Assembly (NCBI GenBank): GCA_902783365.1
Contig: CACZQL010000064.1
Location: 1-36,466, forward strand
Length of the DNA stretch: 36,466 nucleotides
Source: an uncultured Bacteroidia bacterium
Lineage (GTDB): Bacteria; Bacteroidota; Bacteroidia; Bacteroidales; F082
Direction: 5' to 3'
The number at the start of each line of letters is the position of its first letter. The first letter of the stretch is position 1. The position numbers and the translations under genes are program-made. The notes beneath the pieces were generated by a model, which searched no databases, was not told the origin of the DNA, and saw only the letters and a program-made list of their open reading frames with translations. Shown piece after piece: positions 18,601-24,468 of the stretch.

Positions 18601-19716
18601 CAACTGCCCGGGGAGACGATAGTCGTTATGCAAGGTCGAAGCTTGAATCGTCTCTGTAAAAGAGCCATCCTCCACCTGTGCCACCTCCCATACATCAGGA
18701 GTCTGGGGCTCGTAAGACTCTGCGGTGATAGGCACCGAGAAAGTGTTTCCATTCCCCATCGTAAAGATGACATTGCCGGATTGGGTCCCGACACCACTGC
18801 CTGAAGACACGCTGTAAGGAACACTATCGAATGTTCCCAATGTTAGAGGAACTTGGAATGCACCTGGCACGAAGAAATTGTTGTCGGTGGCCATGGAAAT
18901 GACAGTGCCTGACATCCCCACATTCTTCAACAAGGCATTGAAGCCTTCTGTCCAGCATCCATTGGGGCGGAATCCCATATCTATGGTTTCAGGAATACTC
19001 GTCAGACTCATCCCCATGACAGCAGTCAACTTAATATTTGGACGCAAATCGGATAAAACTCCCTGGGTTTCAGCATCGGGAGGATAAGTGAATGATTCAT
19101 ACCACCAACCACCCTTGACGCTGAGGGTACCATTGGGGGATTCTGAACAAGCAATCTTCATGGGAGAATAATCGTTCCCATCTTTGTCATAACCTTTATC
19201 CCCAATGGCCAAATAGCCACAAACAGCGACCCCCAGCACCAGATTGCCCCCTTCAAAACTATAGGGTTGGTTCAGTTCAAAAGTAATCCAGCCATTGCTA
19301 TCAGGACCTATCATCGTCCCGTATGGATAATCGCAGTAAATCTGCAAATCAGCTGACGGTGTCCAATCAGCGGTTGATGCATAGTTGGACCGTGTTGTAG
19401 TTCCCATGAACAATGTTAACTTATCTGTATCATAGGGAAACGGACCTCCATATTGCATCGCCGATTCAGGACACGCAAATGAAACTGAATAAATCAGACA
19501 GGGGCCACCGATGACTTCAACTGGATAGATGCTCTCCGTGTAAGCCCAACCTCCTGTACATGCATTAAACGGTATCTCACAAGACCGAATATCACCATCC
19601 CCGATCAAAATGTCGGTCAACCCGCTGCCAGGTTGTTGAGCCATCACCATCATGGAGGACAGCAACATTGATATCAGCAAGATCGCCAATAATCGTTTAT
19701 AACAACTCTTTTTCAT
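9586..19716 (-). CDS. Giant secreted repeat protein (about 3,376 residues) with beta-helices and InlB-like repeats
   Basis: The ATG at 19716 is chosen because it opens a normal signal peptide (MKKSCYKRLLAILLISMLLSS...AQQ); the frame extends 11 codons upstream to 19749 without signal-like features. Approximate order: jelly-roll adhesin-like module (30-230), a second beta-sandwich region with FDKGYFYLDG (to about 600), FN3-like domain (610-700), and three right-handed parallel beta-helix regions (710-1090, 1107-1467, 1525-2150). Each helix region opens with K/GDGSSW and closes with an I/V-D-L/M-G-A/V-x-E motif. A region with CDSILTLNLVV follows, then six InlB-type repeats (GYxFxYW...VAHF) alternating with four GWQGN-type modules (2355-3215), and a C-terminal double GWNW module of 160 residues. 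No catalytic site or T9SS sorting domain was found. It is probably a surface adhesin or glycan-contacting protein. A TAATTTTG box at 19829-19822 is a weak promoter candidate. Confidence 0.9.
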   Translation of the reverse strand: MKKSCYKRLLAILLISMLLSSMMVMAQQPGSGLTDILIGDGDIRSCEIPFNACTGGWAYTESIYPVEVIGGPCLIYSVSFACPESAMQYGGPFPYDTDKLTLFMGTTTRSNYASTADWTPSADLQIYCDYPYGTMIGPDSNGWITFELNQPYSFEGGNLVLGVAVCGYLAIGDKGYDKDGNDYSPMKIACSESPNGTLSVKGGWWYESFTYPPDAETQGVLSDLRPNIKLTAVMGMSLTSIPETIDMGFRPNGCWTEGFNALLKNVGMSGTVISMATDNNFFVPGAFQVPLTLGTFDSVPYSVSSGSGVGTQSGNVIFTMGNGNTFSVPITAESYEPQTPDVWEVAQVEDGSFTETIQASTLHNDYRLPGQLSDGKDVVYKLVLASDGNLTARVSDGKRGKMAVYQEDFEGEDGPKTDNYMQYGEMPMDFECDFEDGTFGRFERTHQYYYNWVLTDANAHTGNYCMKSSNEGQNCAYSSVFYTVEVPVDGTMSFYAKISSESGFDKGYFYLDGQVKIDGISGNGDWMLYSYPVTAGSHTFQWSYQKDCADNAYDDCFYVDDIVFCDIAIEHPVLIDHEFLTAGTYYLVASATSPEFEVEVELENNPLPLAATAVFPLDGSNCYDTPPTSVSWYLGEYTIEYRLLFGETNPPTQTLVDWTDNLSGTCAVVTESNKTYYWRVEERNSQGLTQGPVWSFSTYNTINVGEDQIIYLTPTGAGIKDGSSWANAASDIQAAINVALSVEGEKPVLWLAQGTFPVRNTINSQGIHVYGGFNGDESPGYDLTLRDFDNHATILDGDNTVCMVSATQGSVWDGCVFQHGDASNLTIGEGGATLRNCKILDGSVDGLLLEASTDEAVRLYHCSIAGNAQHGVKQNSFCDLVLYDCEISNNAQVGVYANGQLVRCRICNNGTGALVVDRNVVPALGNITQGEHFGRLVNCLVANNGIGTNYNGIYNSTIVNNNTGITELPTWDAVSVFNSIVWGNEIQLSDKCFRYGAYFYYSAVQDIREMGVETVMRLAPQGATTGIQPGFVNPTQGAGMDYSGGDWSLTPTSACVNFGDPEFALDVALESDLIGNQRVQTGRIDLGAIESSYNRDCQLPIRPDAANIIYVKQDGQGDGSSWEQAAGDLWEAIQIVNLYETPPTIWVAEGLYQSSHPTDKTYFNGNQGYYVTDYYAFPVKKNLRIFGGFEGVEPADYDLNLRDFEHHASVLEGHHTMRLWYQNAPLAEENAAWIDGFTLIHGSGPSDGAGAYLQANTTLANCRVEHNIGVGVFAENATIRNCVVENNTGQNGGGVYAINCSLVQCLIANNEASELGGGVYLDNSDLLQCDVVRNSGGGVYVHSDNGNAVSRLANCIIWGNEGENLSYASTILQANTFMIHCAVEDEIGLNNGNIPLVSDNMDDFGPHFACPSANVGLTSTSGNWHLTEGSPCVDAGANSVAWAEIPQNDLSATSVRIQNGQVDMGVFESMFGADCLLMDLREVCIRSDESYDFYGTMLTTPGEYEHRWTVESCDSLVMLRLHVAEVVYVSELGAGAKDGSSWDNALDGNTFQSSHYSKLAEAMSSAAPYTQFWLASGTYLTCDDSDASKCFALKEGVAVYGGFAGTEASPADRDPANAPAIFSGEIQGDDDDSNNTECLFVTTQGETPWSVPTVLDGVTLTKGYGTHHQGVALRVLFNTSVSVNQCTFTDNSEGCVYNEGLLRISQSDISENVNMDEAFATQPYPPVYYYDAGAIRNTGTGVVDIEDCVFQSNYSIQNGAICNQGLMRIEGSVFENNTANRWGTIFSPGKIKVFNTTFESNRAENQIAVLDAWDSLEMVNCSLNNNYSNYYTAHNSPNVSGGSGSAIFAGYRTSGVSAGGYCRVVGCSFVENNAGTCKGGALSVLREGDVEDCLFVGNKGIASWHTPPDPNDPGSGGITIGVNVIDAFPDGGALFVGGVARVTNCVFKGNEGYTGNTIALDMGASLTMDRCKVVEGNQTMGSSQGAVAVMMGSTLTVRNSLFANNNTSALVNRENARCYFENTTFVNNTAQAFLFNSGSSEQSWMDFTNCIISGYEELTYVSGLTDLNGEWLEVQPVLTFDHTVLNDVNPMFVAPTTVLGVDPNLCALDADFRLSEGSPCINAGVLTDQDPLGQDLGGEVRVKDCAIDMGAYEFGAMQTVVITDDWCEGVPYQENGFDIPAQEAGVWTFERISDCNVLQTLELTVKPASLNTIYEVVCDSYELNGVTYSESGTYTQHLTNHFGCDSILTLNLVVNPEVVMNDIEDITTYHGEHVHVSFTSPNPHGVCYHWTNDDPTIGLGAEGDGDISFDVALQDEQIHEAHLTVTPSLVFDGTVCNVGESKTFTLILIPYEGYQLAVSAASNDEMKGSVSGAGAFGMGEECTLTASPNTGYAFYYWAENGEVVSMDAEYHFPVTRNRNLVACFMEESALCNLNYHLSIPTWLGWQGNNLIVHYEDIDFTEYCTVEHPDSEKSFARRVMEGSHVVLDWICGPDVSRCTFSISYDNGIVEYENSDIDCFFHHEFDVDCTDAFKLYYVLPFPNNGNYGYVTGSGGFSYGTQCTLTAVANEGYVFKNWTDFDGHVLSWSPIYTFEVYEDKNLIANFVEEEGMCGITFDLSHSYPQWYGVALTITYVDYGFVEQLDRNGHYVRYMESGAPVVVGVVETSWASDFGSHGVVVGYESGAVICDQPTLYPEFQCEFEADCEGAMALLHIEAVADPQDAGIVLGAGDYTNGSTCQLTAVPNSGYAFRYWTEKGEVVSLDEEYSFQVTEESSFVAHFVPAETLCGIVFKMYDSGENGWQGNSLKVHYPDIPYSEIITLNTGSEGEIHRKVSESEHAVVSYRNWGSYSGQCSLEIVYENGTPLYPLTELNFMEIPLPLETDCASVGAGLVHVTAASEDAEKGSVTGGGVFNYGTQCCVSAIPEEGYAFLYWSRNGVAFSREQNYSFVATEDLDLVAHFVSQDMVCEYRFELINGYPYYYQGWGGNVLTVSYEDIGFVEQMTLETESSHCFVRNITARSNVTMTLNQGGNLLDMYLNVYCEDGDGICNQNLVNISFPRTFKANCNSALPETPEVVVVANPPEAGVVSGGGTYEVGSVCHLEAVANEGYSFGFWRDEGYAFSYSPVVDFEVTQSCTYTAYFYVVITAETDPWGGGSINGSGSYYSENWGKTSTCYLDVTPNEGFVFEYWTKDGEVVSYEPYYTFEVIEPEHYVAHFASVQTVALNQGWNWWTPTVATDLATLETALGSNGLLINSQDGGFARYEDNVWSGTLTEILPGQMYKIHTSDACTFTLRSTPLPATTLDIEYGYNWFGYYGGNDLTLSEAFGSFTPVEGDVIIAENGDTATFTNDWSGTLTTLVRGHGYIYVSHDNQIKALSF

Positions 19717-19789
19717 CTTAATACGATTAATTTGTCTGCAAAGAAACAAAAAAAGAAATCAATTTCAAAGCTTCTTTTCAAATAATCAC

Positions 19790-19797
19790 TATTTTTG
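19790..19797 (+). promoter_or_regulatory. Candidate -7 box for the transglutaminase-like lipoprotein gene
   Basis: TATTTTTG matches TAnnTTTG and lies 51 nt before the start codon at 19849, in the AT-rich divergent region shared with the giant gene. No clear -33 element. Confidence 0.35.
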
Positions 19798-19848
19798 TTG
19801 TCAGAATACAAGAAAGGTTTTCAAAATTAATATCAATATTTATATTGT

Positions 19849-22401
19849 ATGAAAAAAAATATTTTTATTTTTATTATTATTTCATTAATAATAACAACAT
19901 CTTGTCAGAAACAAGAAAAACAGCTCTTCACTGAAAAAGAAGCCCTCGAATTCCTATACCAATACATGCCCTTAGGCGACAAGGTGGATTACACCGAGGA
20001 CTATTACCAGGAATGTGTGTCTTATGCTTTCCGGGCGAGGGAGGAGATGCCTTGGGGCAAGCGTGTCCCCGAGCGGGAGTTCAAGCATTTTGTGGTACCG
20101 GTGAGGGTGAACAACGAGAACCTCGACCGGTTCAGGGCCACCTATTATGAAGAACTCAAGGGACGGGTGAAGGACCTGAGTCTTTACGACGCCGTGCTCG
20201 AAGTGAACCACTGGTGCCATGAGCATGTGAACTACAAGGGCAGCGACAGCCGCACCTCCGCGCCGATGGCCACGATAAAAACCTCCTGGGGCCGTTGCGG
20301 TGAGGAATCGACCCTGCTGGTCACCGCCCTGCGCACCGTGGGCATCCCGGCAAGGCAAGTCTATACCCCACGCTGGGCCCATTGCGACGACAACCACGCC
20401 TGGGTAGAAGCTTGGGTGGACGGCCAATGGCACTTCCTCGGCGCCTGCGAGCCAGAACCCGTGCTCGACCTCGGATGGTTCAACGAACCCGCCTCGCGCA
20501 CCCTCCTTCTCCACACCCGCGTGTTCGGCGACTACGACGGCCCCGAAGAAGTCATCAGCCGCAACGACAACTTCACGGAAATCAACGTGGTGCAACAATA
20601 CGGCAAGACCGCCAAGACGACCTTCACCGTGGTGGACAAAGACGGGAAGCCACAAGCTAACCTCCCTGTGGAATTCAAAATCTATAACTACGCCGAGTTC
20701 TGCACCGTGGTCACCAAAACCACCGACGAGAACGGACAGACCTGGCTCACCTCCGGCTTGGGTTACATGATGGCCTACGCCGCCAAAGACGGACACTTCG
20801 GCTTCCAAGTCTTCAAAGGAGGGGAAAACGAAAACGTCACCATCACGCTCGACCACAAGGAAGGCTCCCTCGATGCCTTTGAATACGACATGGTACCGCC
20901 ATCGCCTTCCGCCCTCGCCCCGGAAGTCACCCCGGAAATGCGCGCCAACAACGACCGCCGCGTCGCCTACGAGGACTCGCTCCGCAACGCCTATATCGCC
21001 AACTGCAAAAAGGCCCAACAGGAACTCATCATGAACACCGGCAACAAGACCCTCTGCCGCCTCTACGAAAAAAGCTGGGGCAACTACCAAACCATCGCCG
21101 ATTTCATGCGATACGCCCAAGACCAACACCAGGAAATCAAAGCCGTGAACCTGTTGCAGAACGTCTCCGACAAGGACCTCCGCGACATCAGCCTGGAGGT
21201 ACTCAAAGACCATCTCGACCATACCCCCGACCTCACCTCGTCCATCATCTCCATGCCGCCCGACCTCTACGAGTCCTACATTCTCAACCCCCGCGTGAGC
21301 AATGAGATGATTGTGCCGTGGAGAAAAGACCTCAGCGAGTTCTTCCCCGAAGCCGAAAGACAACCATACCACGATAATCCCGCCTTGTTGGCGGATTGGA
21401 TCAGGGAAAACATCCAAGTGGATGACGACCTGAATCCCCAGCGCATCCCCATCTCGCCCTTGGGCGTGCTGAAAAGCCGCAAGGCCGACCGTCACTCGCG
21501 CGACATCCTTTTCGTGGCCATGGCCCGCAGCTTGGGAGTCGCCGCCCAAATCCACCCCGTCACCGGAAAGGTGCAATATTTCGCCAAAGAATGGACCTCG
21601 GTGGATTTTGAAGGAGCGCAACCCAGTGTCGCCGCCCTCGGCTACCTCGATCTGAGCTACAAGCCCACCACCGCCGTCGCAGACCCGAAGTATTACACGC
21701 ATTTCAGTATCAAGAAGTTCGACGGCAACAGCTTCCGTCTCCTGGCCTACGACGCCCAGGATCCCGGCATCGACGACGGCATGACCCTCTCCTCATTCGA
21801 GCATCCCACCCCCTTGGAGGCTGGCTATTACATCCTGACCTCAGGCACCCGCCTCGACGACGGCACCGCCTTGACACACAGCCAGTTCTTCACTATCAAA
21901 CCTGGAGAGACCCTCCCCATGGAACTGATTCTTAGAACCCCTGACAACAAGGTAGAACCCATTGGTGAATTCAATGCCGAGCAACGTTTCCTCGACCTCC
22001 AAACCCAACAGGAAGTCCAGTTGAAAGAAAGCGTGGGACAAGGCTACTACATCCTCGGCCTCCTCGACCAAGGCAGCGAGCCCACCACCCACGCCATGCA
22101 AGACATCTCCGCCTTCCGCAACGATTTTGAGCAACAACAAATCCCCCTGCTTCTCCTCTTCCCTTCCGATGAGGAATACCAGAAATTTATATTAAAGAAT
22201 TTTAACAATTTACCAAATCAAACACGCTACGGGCTGCATGGGGATGCCTTAAAAGATGCGCTTGTCACCAACCTCCGACTCAACCCGAACAGTCTGCCGA
22301 TTTTCATCATGGCCAACACCGATGGCGAGGTGGTGTTCGTCAAACAAGGATACACCATCGGATTGGGAGCACAGCTGCTGAAAACCCACTCCGAGCTGTA
22401 G
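19849..22401 (+). CDS. Transglutaminase-like domain lipoprotein
   Basis: An 850-residue protein with a lipoprotein signal peptide: MKKNIFIFIIISLIITTSC, lipidated Cys19 expected. The transglutaminase-like core is at about 115-205: SWGRCGEEST (nucleophile Cys150), then DDNHAWVEAW (His183). The segment that usually supplies the third triad residue (…DPT) reads FLGACEPEP, so the Asp is absent and Glu201 or another residue may substitute. A carboxypeptidase-regulatory-like beta-sandwich (about 255-340) and helical and beta regions follow. The end (LPIFIMANTDGEVVFVKQGY) looks like a thioredoxin-fold strand pair without a CxxC. Such proteins may be cysteine peptidases or amidases; the substrate is unknown. 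The first 30 or so codons are very AT-rich compared with the GC-rich body. It lies upstream of the peptidase operon on the same strand, but a 101-nt gap with its own promoter box separates them. Confidence 0.85.
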   Translation: MKKNIFIFIIISLIITTSCQKQEKQLFTEKEALEFLYQYMPLGDKVDYTEDYYQECVSYAFRAREEMPWGKRVPEREFKHFVVPVRVNNENLDRFRATYYEELKGRVKDLSLYDAVLEVNHWCHEHVNYKGSDSRTSAPMATIKTSWGRCGEESTLLVTALRTVGIPARQVYTPRWAHCDDNHAWVEAWVDGQWHFLGACEPEPVLDLGWFNEPASRTLLLHTRVFGDYDGPEEVISRNDNFTEINVVQQYGKTAKTTFTVVDKDGKPQANLPVEFKIYNYAEFCTVVTKTTDENGQTWLTSGLGYMMAYAAKDGHFGFQVFKGGENENVTITLDHKEGSLDAFEYDMVPPSPSALAPEVTPEMRANNDRRVAYEDSLRNAYIANCKKAQQELIMNTGNKTLCRLYEKSWGNYQTIADFMRYAQDQHQEIKAVNLLQNVSDKDLRDISLEVLKDHLDHTPDLTSSIISMPPDLYESYILNPRVSNEMIVPWRKDLSEFFPEAERQPYHDNPALLADWIRENIQVDDDLNPQRIPISPLGVLKSRKADRHSRDILFVAMARSLGVAAQIHPVTGKVQYFAKEWTSVDFEGAQPSVAALGYLDLSYKPTTAVADPKYYTHFSIKKFDGNSFRLLAYDAQDPGIDDGMTLSSFEHPTPLEAGYYILTSGTRLDDGTALTHSQFFTIKPGETLPMELILRTPDNKVEPIGEFNAEQRFLDLQTQQEVQLKESVGQGYYILGLLDQGSEPTTHAMQDISAFRNDFEQQQIPLLLLFPSDEEYQKFILKNFNNLPNQTRYGLHGDALKDALVTNLRLNPNSLPIFIMANTDGEVVFVKQGYTIGLGAQLLKTHSEL

Positions 22402-22470
22402 CGTGTCTTCGAGGTGCCCGATTCTTAATTAGTTTAACACCACATCTTATCAACAGAAACCAAAAAACAC

Positions 22471-22478
22471 TATCTTTG
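22471..22478 (+). promoter_or_regulatory. Candidate -7 box for the peptidase operon
   Basis: TATCTTTG matches TAnnTTTG exactly, 24 nt before the start codon of the carboxypeptidase gene. No good TTTG is seen 19-20 nt upstream. Together with the terminator at 34939-34972 it would define one transcript of about 12.5 kb. Confidence 0.45.
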
Positions 22479-22502
22479 CGCATTTAAAAAAATAATAAAA
22501 AA

Positions 22503-24452
22503 ATGCGCACGGCATACATTCACAAAAATAAGATCCAAACCCTCCTGTTGCTGTGGCTGTTGACAGGCATAGGAGCTTCGCTCTATGGCCAAGACTTGAG
22601 CTTGTCAGGACAAGATTTGGACGCCTTGATGCGGATGCGCGAAGAATACTACTTCAGCGTAAAGGTAAGCGATTTCCATGAAATTCAAGAACTCAATCAT
22701 TTGGTTTCCGTTGACCAAGTGAGGGATTCCGAGGTGGTATGCTACGCCGATCCGGAACAATATCAGCTGCTTCTCAGCAAGGGATACTCCCCTACCCTGC
22801 TGACCCCGCCTTCGATGTTGGAAGAGGCCAGCATGTACGACGGTCGCAGCCGGGCCGGCTATGAATGGGACGCCTATCCCACCTATGAAGCTTACGAAAG
22901 CATGATGGAAGAATATGCCAGTACCCATCCCGACCGATGCACCCTGATGACCCTTGGCACTTTGGAGAGCGGGCGCAAGATCATGCTGGTGCGGCTCAAC
23001 AACGGTGTCACCGAAGGCAAACCCAAGTTCCTCTACACCTCCACCATGCACGGCGACGAGACCACGGGCTACATCCTCATGCTCCGCCTCATCGACCACC
23101 TGCTGACTTCCACCAGCTCCGAGGTGCAGTGCCTGATGGACAGTCTCGACATCTTCATCTGTCCCAACGCCAACCCCGATGGCACCTACTACGGCGGCAA
23201 CCACACCGTCAATGGGGCCAGGAGATACAACGCCAACAGGGTCGATTTGAACCGCAACTACAAGGACTTCGACGATGGTGACCATCCCGATGGCAAAGCC
23301 TACGCCCTTGAAACCCAGTGGTTCATGCAGTTGGCCTACGACTATCCCTTCACCATGGGCGCCAACTACCATGGAGGCGCCGAGGTGGCCAACTATCCTT
23401 GGGACACTTACCAGCCCGTCCATCCCGATGACGCCTGGTGGCGGTATGTCAGCCAACAATACGCGACGACGGTCAAGCAGCACAACAGCAGCTATTTCTG
23501 CAATCCCTCCTCCAGCGGCATCACCAACGGCTACGCCTGGTACACCATCACCGGCAGCCGTCAGGACTTCATGAACTATTTTGCCGAATGCCGTGAGCTC
23601 ACCATCGAGTGTTCCAACACCAAATGTCCCAATGCCAGCAACCTCCCCACCTACTGGACCTACAATAAGGAAGCCCTGTTGCAGTATATGCGCGAGGCCC
23701 TTCGGGGGCTTCATGGCGTGGTAAGAGACGCCTTTACGGGAGAAACGGTCCCCGGTGCCTCCATCGTCATCGAGAACCACGATGCTTTTGGCTCCTCCGT
23801 AAGCAGCCACAATGCCGGCGACTTCCACCGGCCCATCAAGGGAGGTACCTATACCCTGACCGTCAGCAAGGAAGGCTATCAGCCTTACACCCAATCTGTC
23901 ACCATTGCCGACGGGCAACGTCTCGACCTCGACATCGAGCTTATGCCCAGCAACCTTCAGCAGGCCACCTACCATCTCACCAATGGTTGGAACTGGTGGG
24001 TCCCCTCCCTTGACTTGGGTGAGGACCATGCGCTTCAAACTTTGGAACAAGCCTTGGGAAACCGAGCCAGCGTCATCAAATCGCAAAACGACGGCGTCGC
24101 CTATTACACCGAAGCCACCGGCTGGGTAGGCTCCTTGCAAAACCTTCACCTCAACCAGATGTACATGATTGAGACCAACCAGAACCTCGACCTCACCCTC
24201 ACCGGACTTCCCTTCGATCCTGAGACCTTAGACATCACCCTCCTTCCCGGGTGGAACTGGATGGTCTCGCCCGTCAGCCAAAACACCAGCATCAATGAGG
24301 CATTAACCCCATTTGAGCCACAGCCAGGAGACATCATCAAGTCGTACCGACGCTTCGCCATCTATATTGAAGGTTACGGCTGGTTCGGAACCCTTACGAC
24401 CCTGAAACCCGGGGAAGGCTATATGTATCACTCCAACACCGACGACAAATAA
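22503..24452 (+). CDS. Secreted M14 zinc carboxypeptidase, CPD/CPG70-like
   Basis: A 649-residue secreted metallocarboxypeptidase. A signal peptide covers about 1-30. The catalytic domain (about 125-400) has zinc ligands His183 and Glu186 in TMHGDE and His290 in ANYHGGAEVANYPWD, the substrate-carboxylate site NANRVDLNRNY (about 243-253), and the catalytic Glu369 in ECRELTIEC after GSRQDFMNYF. The HGGxxVANYPxD and ITGSRQD patterns match the carboxypeptidase N/E/D subfamily, which removes C-terminal Lys or Arg, as reported for P. gingivalis CPG70. A transthyretin-like regulatory domain (401-482) follows, as in that subfamily, then the double GWNW module (489-649) at the very end. No T9SS sorting domain is present, unlike CPG70. 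The next gene starts 16 nt downstream, so it is the first gene of an apparent operon with two gingipain-like proteases. Confidence 0.93.
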   Translation: MRTAYIHKNKIQTLLLLWLLTGIGASLYGQDLSLSGQDLDALMRMREEYYFSVKVSDFHEIQELNHLVSVDQVRDSEVVCYADPEQYQLLLSKGYSPTLLTPPSMLEEASMYDGRSRAGYEWDAYPTYEAYESMMEEYASTHPDRCTLMTLGTLESGRKIMLVRLNNGVTEGKPKFLYTSTMHGDETTGYILMLRLIDHLLTSTSSEVQCLMDSLDIFICPNANPDGTYYGGNHTVNGARRYNANRVDLNRNYKDFDDGDHPDGKAYALETQWFMQLAYDYPFTMGANYHGGAEVANYPWDTYQPVHPDDAWWRYVSQQYATTVKQHNSSYFCNPSSSGITNGYAWYTITGSRQDFMNYFAECRELTIECSNTKCPNASNLPTYWTYNKEALLQYMREALRGLHGVVRDAFTGETVPGASIVIENHDAFGSSVSSHNAGDFHRPIKGGTYTLTVSKEGYQPYTQSVTIADGQRLDLDIELMPSNLQQATYHLTNGWNWWVPSLDLGEDHALQTLEQALGNRASVIKSQNDGVAYYTEATGWVGSLQNLHLNQMYMIETNQNLDLTLTGLPFDPETLDITLLPGWNWMVSPVSQNTSINEALTPFEPQPGDIIKSYRRFAIYIEGYGWFGTLTTLKPGEGYMYHSNTDDK

Positions 24453-24468
24453 CACATATCATAAAACT

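Noticed and set aside
19717-19749. Upstream extension of the giant gene to an earlier ATG
   Set aside because: The extra 11 residues (MFLCRQINRIK) would bury the signal peptide; ATG 19716 gives a standard lysine-rich signal peptide start.
19972-21702. Minus-strand ORF of 576 codons opposite the transglutaminase-like gene
   Set aside because: Low-complexity Gly/Val/His-rich translation without recognisable motifs; the plus-strand gene has a lipobox and catalytic motifs. Same for 22605-24149, 27742-29082 and 31198-32505.
22503-24452. Hidden T9SS sorting domain in the carboxypeptidase
   Set aside because: The protein ends in GYMYHSNTDDK, in the last strand of the GWNW module; no FPNP-type or NAFTPNGDG-type sorting motif exists before the stop.
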